DNA from: Tachypleus tridentatus
Lineage: Eukaryota; Arthropoda; Merostomata; Xiphosura; Limulidae
DNA: 64,000 nucleotides
NCBI RefSeq assembly: GCF_004210375.1
Contig: NC_134834.1
Location: 149,019,009-149,083,008, forward strand
Reading direction: 5' to 3'
Within the stretch, counting starts at the first letter, position 1. Every line of letters starts with the position of its first letter. A program made the position numbers and the translations under genes. Shown in pieces: positions 45,086 to 54,509 of the stretch. The notes under the pieces are model-generated. The model saw only the letters and a list, made by a program, of their open reading frames with translations. It was not told the DNA's origin and made no database searches.

Positions 45086-46330
45086 ACCGTAGTCAATCCC
45101 ACTCGATCTGTGTGTCCCAGTGGAAGATGGATCAAGCAAACTGGACCTCTCACAGAACTTCATCTGCCATCATCTGTAAGCCATCAATAGATGACTTTGT
45201 GGAAGCAGTGACTGACTGTATTATACAAGCAGCTGCTCAATGTATTCCTGAAACCTCGACACGTTTTCTATGATGTCTTCGTCCATGGTGGAATCTGATG
45301 ATGTTCATTATGCTGCACTTTATATCTCCTGCTTTTTTTGCTATTATTCTGATTGATTTCAACCAGATCTGGCAGGAGAATGTTTTCCCTGATGCCTGGC
45401 ACCAGGCTATTGTCCTACCTTGCTCTAAACCTAGGAAGGATCCCAAGATTCTTTCAAATTACTGTACAATTGCTTTGACGAGCTGTCTCTGTAAGAACTT
45501 AGAGAGGATGGTTAATGCTGGTCTTGTTTGATTCCAGAAATCAAACAATCTCCTTTCGTCCACCCAGTATGGATTCTGACGACAGAACTCCACCATAGGC
45601 CACCTGATTCGACTTGAAACGTTAATCAGAGAAGCCTTTCTCAAACAACATCTTGTTTCAATATTCTTTGACCTTGAGAAGGCTTATGATACCACATAGA
45701 GATATGGCATTTTGCAAGATCTTCATTCATATGGGTTACGTAGTCATTTGCCCATTTTTATAAAACAAATTTTAATGGACAGGCGATTCTAAGTTCGTGT
45801 GAGTTCGACACTTTCCCATTCTTTTCTATAGGAACTTGGAATCCCTCAGGGCTGTTTTGAGTGTCACACTTTTCAGTATAAAGATTAATACCATCACTGA
45901 ACATTTTCCTCTTACTGTTGCAAACAAGCTGTATGTCGATGGCTTTTACATCTCATGTCAGTGGTCAAATATGAGGTCTATTGAACGGCAGTTACAGAGT
46001 GCCCTAAATCGTTTGCTGAAGTGGACCACAGCAAACAATTTTAACTTCTCTCTCTCTCTAAAACCATTTGCATGCACTTTTGCTGCCAACGGGGTATTCG
46101 CCTTGATCCTGAACTCCGTATCGGTGAAGTTGTGCTGTCTGTGGTCCCTGAGACAAAGTTCTTGTGGTTTATCTTTGACCATAAGCTGACCTTTATACCA
46201 CATATCAAGCAGCCACGAATAAAACGTGTAAGAGCACTGAACGTCCTCCGTGTCTTCTCTTCCACCACTTGGAGAGCAGATCGATGTTCTATGCTAAAGA
46301 TATTGTGCTCTTATTCGAATGAAACTAGAC
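45086..46330 (+). pseudogene. LINE B ORF2 reverse transcriptase
   Basis: Plus strand. WQENVFPDAWHQAIVLPCSK (45370-45430), SNYCTIALTSCLCKNLERMV (RT motif 1-2; family xxYRPIxLxxxxxKxLERM), STQYGF near 45561, FFDLEKAYDTT (motif A; the first catalytic Asp in FDLEKAYD present, 45667-45700), a QG-like turn near 45848, and LYVDGFYISC near 45930, where the catalytic YxDD reads YVDG, so one catalytic Asp is lost. The thumb continues KPFACTFAANGVF and LTFIPHIKQPRIKRVRAL. Stops at 45272, 45529, 45579 and 45698 and frameshifts interrupt it. Confidence 0.9.
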
Positions 46331-46774
46331 TATGGACCACTGGTCTATGGCTCTGCCAGGAACTCGGCTTTGAAGATGCTGTACCCCATTCATTATCAGG
46401 AACTTCAGCTCTGCACCAGGGCTTTCCACACTTCTCCAGTCCAGAGCTTATACACAGTCTCATGAACCTTCTCTGCATCTCCACTGTTTGCAACTGCCTT
46501 TACTGTATACTTCGAAACTTTGATCCTTATGACAGTATCACACCTGGGATTGTGTTTTCCTTCCTTGGTGGGCCATGCATTTTCAGAACAGACAATCTGC
46601 CATTGCTCCTTTTGGCCTTTGTATCCAGGCAAAGTTAAATAAATTGGGTCTGTCCTTGGATAATATTGCTGTGTCCACTGGTCAGCCCATCCCGCCATAG
46701 CTTATTACAATCCTTAAATGTGACCTTTCTTCAACCATCTGAGAAAAGCAGATACTCCCGATTGGAAGTGCCAT

Positions 46775-47640
46775 TTGTTATTTGCTGAACACTTATCGAA
46801 CCTTCCTTCCATTGCTATTTATACAGATGGTTTGAAATCAGGTGAGTCTGTGGGCTCCACCATGGTTTGTTGTGGTTCAGTGATTGTGCACAGAATCCTC
46901 TCTACAGCTTCTGTGTTCATTGCTGAACTGTATGCCATTTCTTTTGCCCTGTGTCACATAGAAGCTAAGCAGAACTGAAATTGCACTATTTATACAGACT
47001 TGCTCAGTTCTCTACTAGCCCTGGAATCGCTTTACGTTAGTTCTCACCCTGTTCTCGCCGATATTCAAAATCGACTGGCTCATTTCTCTTTAACATCTAC
47101 TTCTATCCAGTTTTTTTGGATATCAGGACACGTTTGTATTCGCGAGAATGGGCTAGCCGACACCGCAGCTAAATCTATCTGCTCTGGCACTATCACTGCT
47201 GTGCCTGTTCCAGACATGGACTATGGTCCTGTATTCAAGGCTCGGCTCCGTGCCAGCTGGCAGCCGATTTGGAGTGAGCAAAATGAAAATAAACTTTTCC
47301 AAATAAAACCCTATATTGGATTTTGGCCGTCTTGCTTCCATGAGGATCGAAAAGAGGAAGTTGTTCTAACTAGGCTATGAATTGGTCACAGATTTTAACT
47401 ATATCGTTTTCTTTTACCTGGAACTGATGCATTAATGTGTATGTAGTCTGCGTAACGCTCAGGTCACAATAAGCCACATTTTACTTTCTTGCCGTCGTTA
47501 TGACTCCCAACGACGGCACCATATTAAACACGTTCTGTCACAAGGTTTATCACTAACGTTAGACACTGTCATTGGCAATGGTGACACTGTCCACCTCACA
47601 AATGTTTTTAGTTTTTTTAAAGGCCATTAATCTTTTTAAT
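46775..47640 (+). pseudogene. LINE B ORF2 RNase H and C-terminus
   Basis: Plus strand. The RNase H order is IYTDGLKSG (46819), AELYAISFALCHIEA (46921), then after a TGA TIYTDLLSSLLALES, and FFWISGHVCIRENGLADTAA (47115-47170): the D-E-D and His positions are all recognisable. The C-terminus follows with GPVFKARLRASWQPIWSEQN and a degraded zinc-finger-like 'CNAQVTISHILLSCR' equivalent near 47440-47500. Stops at 46976 and 47378 break the frame. Confidence 0.9.
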
Positions 47641-48402
47641 GCTATTTAAGTTTTTAATTTATAAATTAGACCTATTTTATTTCATTCACAAATATTCAAA
47701 CATACCAACCGTACCAGATAGACTCTTACATAGTACAATAATGTACTTTGTTAAAAATTGGATGAAAAATGAATTACCATGGAACTAGATTGGTACCTCA
47801 TACATGATGAAGCTAGTACTAAATATCTCTTCCCAGTTAATTTATATTTTAGACATAAAAATATATAAATACATAAAAAAATAAAAATAAAATAATAATA
47901 ATAAATATTAAATAATAATAGTAATAGAAAAGTGCTACCAGTAAACTTGACATTCTGCTGATGGAGTAAAATAATAACTATATATGTGCCACAATACATG
48001 GACATTGCCCTGAAAATGATCAAAATAATATTCAGTTCGACAATTACAAATTCTAATCCGGCAAGACCATAAGTACGGGGAAGTGGTCATACAGAACCTG
48101 ACCCTCCAGGGTATGAACATTTCTTACCCAAACACCGAAGAGAGAGAGAGCGAGTTATGATAATTACAATTATCCTACAGAAAGTCCTTTACAACTTGTA
48201 TTACTGTAGTTTTTCTGTTACTGCTGTAAACTAGATATAAAAATTGGATTTAAAGCTATTTATGTTTTAAATTCAAAAATTAAAGTTTGTTTTGTTTTAC
48301 CTTAATTCCTTTTCACAAATTTCAATAATTTTTAGTTTTTACCGGATGTTTGGCAAAGATAGATTAGTTGCTTTGCGCCATAAAACACCAAACCAACCAA
48401 CC

Positions 48403-49317
48403 CTTAAGGCATATTTCCTTTTGGCCTGTGGTCATTGGAAGTCTGACTTGCTCACCATCAACATTATGCACACACACATACTTTACTACCATATCTGTCT
48501 TCTCCTTTACACAGATCATTCCTCCATTTCCAAAACCTTAGTGGCTTGTGAGGGAAATTCTCCTTTTTGCCTATTTCCCTTCCCTCTATTTCTCATCTCT
48601 ACCCCCTCTCAACGTGGATATACTTTTATGTCCTCTGTGTGCTCTTCATTGTTGTATTGCTCACATGGCTTCTTTCCATGATTCTCGTTCCCATTTCTTC
48701 ATCCCTGGAAACCTTGGTCCAGATCTCTTCCCTTTTACCCTAAACAGTTGGCTTATTCATCCTTATCCCCACCCCTCCCATACTTTGTTTTGTGTTGCCT
48801 CTCATCTTCATCTGACTCCTCACCTTTTCCTTCACTTTTCATCTTCATCAGCCTCTAGAGGAAATCTTGCAATCAGGGATGTGAGCCAAGCTTAACACAT
48901 TCATCTCCCATTCTTTACATTATATCTTGGTTTCAGCTTTCTCGGTTATAGCCTTCTACTTCTAGCTGTACTTTGGTTGGACTCTGACAATAGGTAAGAC
49001 TTTATTTATGATTTTTTTTTTTCATGGCACATTCTTCATATCTTTAATACATGGATCCTATTCTGTGACAAATGGTGCCTGGCCAGGTATTCTTTAACAC
49101 TAAATCTACACTGTATACCATAGTGACTAGCACATTCCTTTCTATGGTTTTCCATATTCACCTTTAACATGGAATAAGGTGTTTCACTAGATTGCTTGGA
49201 GATGAATTTTATGGCATTTGTTTCATAAATTGATCTGTCCCAGACCATACCAGCTGTGTACTTCAAGAGTAAAGAAGAAGGGGGCAGGTGCCCATTTCTA
49301 TCATGCCTTGAATGAAT
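48403..49317. other. Pyrimidine-rich unassigned stretch
   Basis: The plus strand is strikingly C/T-rich at 48440-48860 (for example TTCCCTTCCCTCTATTTC). Its composition resembles the DIRS-like region at 40.8-42.7 kb, so it may be another degraded part of such an element, but I find no protein motif to support that. Confidence 0.35.
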
Positions 49318-49450
49318 AAATCTGTTTGATTTGTTTTTTTCAAAATAGGGTATTGTGAACACCCATTATCAATGTTCCTCCAGGATCCCCATTGCTAGTG
49401 GAGTATGTCTTAGTTATTCCATTGATTCCATATATGATGGCTATAACTAT

Positions 49451-49777
49451 TCAGTTCAGAGTAGGGTGGTGATGTTCTGTCGGTGTAAATGACATAACAT
49501 CATCCAATCTACATTTAACCATACAATGGAGTGAAACGTCTAAACCCAATCCATTCCTTGAATTTGGAGCCCTCATCCTACTCTTGCATGGATGTTGGTA
49601 CCATTGGGCTGGTTGGGTTAGGACTGAATCAATCAACATAAGTACTCGTACATGTTTTGGGTTGTCTGTCTTTCTGCCATGATTCCTAATTCTGTGTTGG
49701 GGAGGGGGGTTCACAGCAAGGGTACATGGGATTGTTCCAGTTCTATTGTTGGCTCTCTCTCTCTTTCTCTTCTTCAT
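49451..49777 (-). CDS. 108-codon ORF of the inverted-arm repeat (right copy, intact frame)
   Basis: Unrecognised, open from ATG at 49777 to the stop at 49451. N-terminus MKKRKRERANNRTGTIPC, Pro-rich VNPPPQHRIR, then GRKTDNPKHVRVLMLIDSVL, WYQHPCKSRMRAPNSRN, LDVSLHCMVKCRLDD and MSFTPTEHHHPTLN. It has the same length and reading frame as the left copy, which carries a TGA at codon 44. No transmembrane segment or known domain is visible; three Cys and several His lie in the second half. It could be a small repeat-encoded protein or chance openness. A GA-rich start codes the basic tract. Confidence 0.4.
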   Translation of the reverse strand: MKKRKRERANNRTGTIPCTLAVNPPPQHRIRNHGRKTDNPKHVRVLMLIDSVLTQPAQWYQHPCKSRMRAPNSRNGLGLDVSLHCMVKCRLDDVMSFTPTEHHHPTLN

Positions 49778-50159
49778 AATTAATGTTTAATTGACCAATT
49801 TGTTTATATTCCCTTCACTGTCAGCAATGTCCACATATTGCATTATTTACAGTAAATTTGTTTTTACCTGTTTATAATAGTCATTCTGAATAACTGATTG
49901 AAACTTTGACTTTTGTTGCTAATTTTTATGTAAATTATGTAAAAAATCTTATTAGATATTAGTGAATTTGGAACACTGATTATATTTTTTTATTTACATT
50001 TCTTTGTGGTATTAGTGGCCTTGTAACCAACAAACTTGGTGTGTAAATAATTTAGAACATGTGATCAAAAACAAGAGGGATCAATATGAACCTTAAAAAA
50101 TAACTGTACAGTTAATCTGTAATTACATGATCACTGAATTTATGTGATGTTACAAACTG

Positions 50160-50430
50160 TTGTGGTTCATTCAGTTTTGCCCAAAGCTACTTGAGGTCTA
50201 GTGCGCTAGCCATTCTTAATTTCAAAGTGATAAAGAAGGTAGCTAGTTAACGTTACCTTACTAACAACTCATGAACTCTAAACTGAATGAAGAAATTTGA
50301 CTGTCATAAGAATGACGTACCCATGGACCAAAGTTCAGAGCACTTTTTTATATATATATTAATGGAGTGTGAAGAATGGAACCTCTGCCACAGTCCAGTA
50401 TACTAACCATTGGACTGTGATTGATCCTAT
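50160..50430 (-). mobile_element. Old His-tRNA-like SINE inside right arm
   Basis: Counterpart of 36630-36905. On the plus strand GCCACAGTCCAGTATACTAA and ATTGGACTGTGATTG are the complement of the tRNA-like head; the tail complement TTTTGCCCAAAGCTACTTGA is nearest 50175. Confidence 0.7.
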
Positions 50431-50660
50431 TACATAAACATGCATTCTCACATAATAAAGCCACATTCAGGAGAGAAAAATTCCTGTTGTATACCCTGTT
50501 TTTAGGTGTTGTATAATAATAATAAATTTTTTTCTTACACTACATTTTTTATTGTTTTCTTCCAAGAAAAGAAAAAAAGAAAAAACTAAACGTCAAAACA
50601 ATAACATGCATACACCATGATGGTGGCAATAACAGAAGGTTGTGTGTTCACCAAAAGATT

Positions 50661-50872
50661 GGTCGCGCCAAACATGCTCGCCCTTTCAGCCGTGGGGACG
50701 TTATAATTTGACAGTCAATCCCACTATTCTTTGGTAAAAGAGAAGCCCGAGTTGGCGGTGGGTGCTGATGACTAGCTGCCTTCCCTCTAGTCTTACACTA
50801 CTAAATTAGGGACGGCTAGCACAGATAGCAATCGAGTAGCTTTGTGCGAAATTAAAAAAACAAACAAACTTT
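50661..50872 (+). mobile_element. tRNA-derived SINE, head truncated
   Basis: Plus-strand copy from GGTCGCGCCAAACATGCTCG (last bases of the head) through the body to TTTGTGCGAAATT and an (A)n/(CAAA)n tail at 50848-50868. It sits exactly at the outer edge of the right inverted arm. Confidence 0.92.
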
Positions 50873-51550
50873 TCCCCGAAGTCTTTCTTTACAAATCGCC
50901 CAAAGATTTTCAATAGGATTAACGTCCGGAGAGTTTTCAGGCCAGTCCAGCACCTTTATTTGCGTTGTAGTCATAAAATTCTTCACAAATTTCGATGTGT
51001 GGCACGGAGCCAGATCTTGCTGGAAAATGCTAGATCCATCTGGAAATCTCTTTTGAATTCTGGAACGACTCTTCTCTGCAAAACTTCGATGTACTGTAAT
51101 CCTCGCATCATACCTTCTACGATGTGTAAGCTGATAGTAGCTGAAAAAGCCTCAAAACATCTTCTTCAAGGGATGTTTTACGAACTGATTGATGTGTGAT
51201 TCTCGAAGTTTCTCACCTGGAGATCTGCGAACATGACTTCTTTGACCCTGTACGAAGAAATGAGTCTCGTCACTGAATAACACCTTCCTCCATTGTTCTT
51301 GCGTCCAGTTTTTGTATTTCAGACCCCATTGATACTGTTCTTTTCTTCATTGAGTTCGTAAGAAGTTGTTTTTTGACTGGTCTCCTTGCCCTTCTAACGC
51401 AATTTCGAATGACGTAATATTCCTCAAAATTTCATCATATATCCCAAAAATAGATCGACCGTACTGCAAAACACAGCTAATGACACCGCCTGTGTGAAAA
51501 AATGGCTATCAAAGGAAATCAGCGGGTCCAGCAAGCCTACACCGGCCGCC
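50873..51550 (-). pseudogene. Tc1-like (DD34E) transposase relic
   Basis: Minus strand. A cut-and-paste transposase catalytic domain: WRKVLFSDETHFFVQG (51290-51240) carries the first Asp; IFQQDLAPCHTSKFV (51030-50980) the second; VLDWPENSPDVNPIENLW (50950-50900) the Glu, with exactly 34 residues between the second Asp and the Glu. Upstream, RRARRPVKKQLL near 51400-51360 matches the linker before the domain in Tc1 proteins. A stop and frameshifts at 51190-51140 separate the first two blocks. The N-terminal helix-turn-helix was not found and no terminal inverted repeats were located. Confidence 0.92.
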
Positions 51551-51599
51551 ATGCTGAAAATTTTGTAAAATGACCATTTGTTTTAATTAATTTGCACAA

Positions 51600-52104
51600 G
51601 GGTGTAAATAAGATAGGGTTGACTACCCCTCCTGTGGGACTCTTGCTTCAGGTGAAAAGACCGTGAGTGGGCCCCATTCACATCTACTTTACACGTTCTG
51701 TTATCCAGAAAGTTAGATAGCCAGCGAATAATTCCCTGGGGTAAATCCATTTCCGTTAACCGGTGACGTACTCCGTTATGCCAGACCGTGTCGAATGCTT
51801 TCTCACGATCGAGAAAAGCAAGCTACAGCACATTCGTTTTTGTTAAAGGTGTCTGTAATTGTTTCAGTTAATCTGATTATGTGGTCTGTAGTTTGTCTAT
51901 ATTTTCTAAATCCGTTTTGAATTTCGAGTAATTTTATATTTACTTCTAGGTATGTAGATAGTCGATTATTAATTATTTTTTCTAATATTTTTCTGATGCA
52001 ACTGGTTAGGCTAATCGGGCGGTAATCGTTTGGTTTATTTGTTGGCTTTCCTTCTTTCTGAAACATGAAAATTATTGCTTTCTTCCAATAAACAGGGTAA
52101 CTGT
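51600..52104 (-). pseudogene. LINE reverse transcriptase fragment (Jockey/CR1-type)
   Basis: Minus strand. It begins VYWKKAIIFMFQKEGKPT (52100-52040), then NDYRPISLTSCIRKILEKII (52030-51970), EIQNGFRKYRQTTDHIIRLT (51930-51870), and after a one-base frame change FLDREKAFDTVWHNGVRHRL (51815-51755), with the motif-A Asp. IIRWLSNFLDNRT and an SRSFHLKQESHRRG stretch (degraded PQGSVLSP turn) follow to about 51620. It is a different family from LINEs A and B: the sequence is better preserved and resembles the Jockey/CR1 group. Both ends are cut, by element C-type repeat at 52105 and by the Tc1 relic. Confidence 0.9.
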
Positions 52105-52396
52105 ATATATATATTTTTCTCTACAAGTGGGTTTTCTTGACATCACTGATTATTATTTCATCGGCGATTGTATGACAAGTGTAAGTCTTTGTGTTTTTCT
52201 CAGTGTATTTGTACTTATCTGTTATCATTATGTCTGAACTAGTATACCTTACACCACTATTAACAGTACACGCTCAGTTACCTCTTTCTTTCTTTGTGAA
52301 CCTGACGATGACCGAAGAAGGTCGAAACGTTGTTCGCTCCTCTACGTAAAAATTTTCTCAACTCAAACGAGCCGTTTTTACATACAAACACCGTTT
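52105..52396 (+). repeat. Element C-type repeat with hammerhead-like core
   Basis: Left edge CTCTACAAGTGGGTTTTCT is the complement of sequence left of element C (32020-32040); right edge CTCAACTCAAACGAGCCG matches element C's right arm. At 52301-52330, CCTGACGATGACC, GAAGAA, GGTC, GAAACG is arranged like CUGANGA-stem II-GAAA of a hammerhead ribozyme, with an extra U before stem II. Penelope-like elements are known to carry such motifs in their terminal repeats; no Penelope protein is seen here. Confidence 0.7.
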
Positions 52397-52407
52397 TTCA
52401 GGTGTTT

Positions 52408-52659
52408 ATTGTTTATTTTGAATTTCGCGCAAAGCTACACGAGGGCTATCTGCGCTAGCCGTCCCTAATTTAGCAATGACTAGAGGGAAGGCAGCTAGTA
52501 ATCACTACCCACCGCCAACTCTTGGGTTATTCTTTTAACAACGAATAGTGGGATTATAACGCCCCACGGCTGAAAGGGCGAGCATGTTTGGTGTAACGGG
52601 AATTCGAACCCGCGACCCTCAGGTTATGAGTCGAGTGCCTTAACCACCTGGCCAATTCA
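52408..52659 (-). mobile_element. tRNA-derived SINE, near full length
   Basis: Minus-strand copy with head (complement of GAATTCGAACCCGCGACC at 52600-52617; anticodon-arm complement TTATGAGTCGAG), body with a small deletion after ATAGTGGGATT, and tail TTGTTTATTTTGAATTTCGC on the plus strand. Confidence 0.93.
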
Positions 52660-52663
52660 GATG

Positions 52664-52858
52664 TGACAGACTAGAGGTAAGGCAACCAGCTTTCTAGTTT
52701 ATTTTCACCAAAAAAATGTGGGATCGAACGTTACAGTCTAACGCCCCCAAAACTCGTTTTTGAAAGAACAAATGTTTATAAAGGAGGATTCGAACCCTCC
52801 CCCAGCCCGCAGGTTGCGAACTAAGCGTTCTATCCGCTAGACCACAAGCTACATGAGA
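52664..52858 (-). mobile_element. tRNA-derived SINE, variant head
   Basis: Minus strand: head GTAGCTTGTGGTCTAGCGGA with intact A-box-like TGGTCTAGCGG and B-box GGTTCGAATCC, and CGC in the anticodon position; then a short diverged body (GGGGGCGTTAG...) to CTCTAGTCTG. Head pairing is better than in the main family but the sequence runs on into SINE body, so it is not called as a tRNA gene. Confidence 0.72.
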
Positions 52859-52859
52859 C

Positions 52860-54509
52860 GTACTCAAAGAAAAATGTTATAGCTTATTACTTTGTATGTA
52901 TCAAATCAGCTACAGGCGTTTGACAGCAAATATGTTATTAGTGTGAGAAAAAAAAAAGCGAAATAAATAAACAAGTCTCTCGGTCAGATTTTGTCTATTT
53001 TATAGGATTTTATTAATATACAAGCACAGAAAGAAAAAGTAAAGAAAGTTTTCATACAACGGAAGACGAAATGATCACCATCTGTACTTATAACATCCCT
53101 TAAAACAATAATAAGATCTGTAGTCTATCACCAGGAATAATAATTCTTATTTACATTAGAAGAAAAATTGGAATGGTGAACGTTTATGGGTGAGAACAGT
53201 AGTAGATCAACCGTGGCATATTTTGTTTTTACGTCTGGTTTGGAAGTCTACTACAATATATACATAAAACAATTTAAGTAATCATAAACAATTATATAAT
53301 TATATGTTATCTCTATAAAGAATCAACAACCATATAAATAGGCAGTGCAGAATTTTACGAATATTTAAGATATGCCAAAAAATTGAAAAACATTTTCGAC
53401 TAAGAAAAATCCAATATTAAAAAAGGGCTGTAACTTTGGTGATCACAATTCTGGTAATCACAATTATTCAAAATTGATTACTATTATTAACAAACACTTT
53501 AAATTTCATTACATAAATACCACAACTATGCTATACCTAAACATTAAAATTGCATTAATTTTACAATTCCTTTTAGGGCAAGTTTTTTGTATTATTTTTC
53601 CTTTCATAGTAGTAATTCTAATACACACAATTTATTATAGTAGTAAAAAATTATATCATGTTTTTTATACTTGCTAACAGCAGTAAAGTACACACAAGTT
53701 GTCAGGATCAAACATCATTGATACAGAGAGCAGAAGGGGGACATGCCCTCACCCCCAATTTCTCTAGTTAATGCACATACACTGTTATTAACCTTTATTT
53801 TAGACTGGATTAGATTATATTTTTATTATAACAAAGTCTTTAATGTCTTTCTATAGTTATGTTAGTTTAACATTTATAGTCTGAGGTATTTCTAATATAT
53901 ATATATACAAATGTGCTTGACACTTATTTACTCATATTTACTAAGAAAATCTTAAAGTATTATACAAAAAAATATTTGTACACAGTTCTGCAGTCATGAA
54001 AATCCACAAGAAGTGGAAAAAATTGTGATAAAGTCTTTGCAACACAATATTCCAAGTCAAACTTGGGCATGTGCTTGATCTATTATAAAGATCTGTTGCT
54101 GTTTTGACCATCAACAGTAAAGATAAGAGTACTTTATTAAGGGTAATAGAAGCAACTGGAAACAAATTATGTTAAAAACTACTCCAGATGAAACATACTC
54201 TTGTCTTGAAATTTTCTTTTAACAGTAGATGAAAAGGGTAAACATTTAGAATACAAGATAATAATAGATAAATGCTGAACAAAGTGTTTTAACAATTCAT
54301 CAACTATGAATAAAAACATATCATATCAAATTAACATTACATACAATTATTTTCAGAGAACAAATATCAGTTGTAAAAACAATGACATGTTTGTGGATTC
54401 TCCTAACAGCTGTTACTCTTTTTGGTTAATAATTTATGAAAATCAACCAAAACATACCAAGCATAAATCCGTTCCACCCATCTTGTCTTGATGTGTATCA
54501 TGCACTCAA
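52860..54509. other. Non-coding stretch
   Basis: AT-rich; A10-like run near 52951 and TA-rich run near 53897. Short open frames at 53474-53677 and 53941-54165 lack domains. Confidence 0.4.

Larger units (their letters stand above)
40790..48402 (+). mobile_element. I/Nimb-like LINE B, plus strand, interrupted by a DIRS-like fragment
   Basis: Same family as LINE A, opposite strand. The 5' edge seems to be near 40790: TTCTCTGTCCTTATC at about 40809-40823 also occurs in LINE A's 5' end (minus strand near 28280) directly before CCCCTTGGTGT, whereas here the CCCTTGGTGT part resumes at about 42751. The intervening 1.9 kb is DIRS-like. The 3' end (CACCAAACCAACCAACC) is at 48386-48402. About 300 bp near 47700-48150 has no counterpart in LINE A. 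Confidence 0.85.
49318..50660 (-). repeat. Large inverted repeat, right arm
   Basis: Reverse complement of 36398-37774. The outer end is cut at 50660 by a SINE. Relative to the left arm it has a short extra segment TTTTTTAAGGTTCATA near 50090-50105 and lacks about 90 bp near the inner end. Large parts run for 50-100 bp with only isolated substitutions. About 11.5 kb separates the inner ends. Confidence 0.93.
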
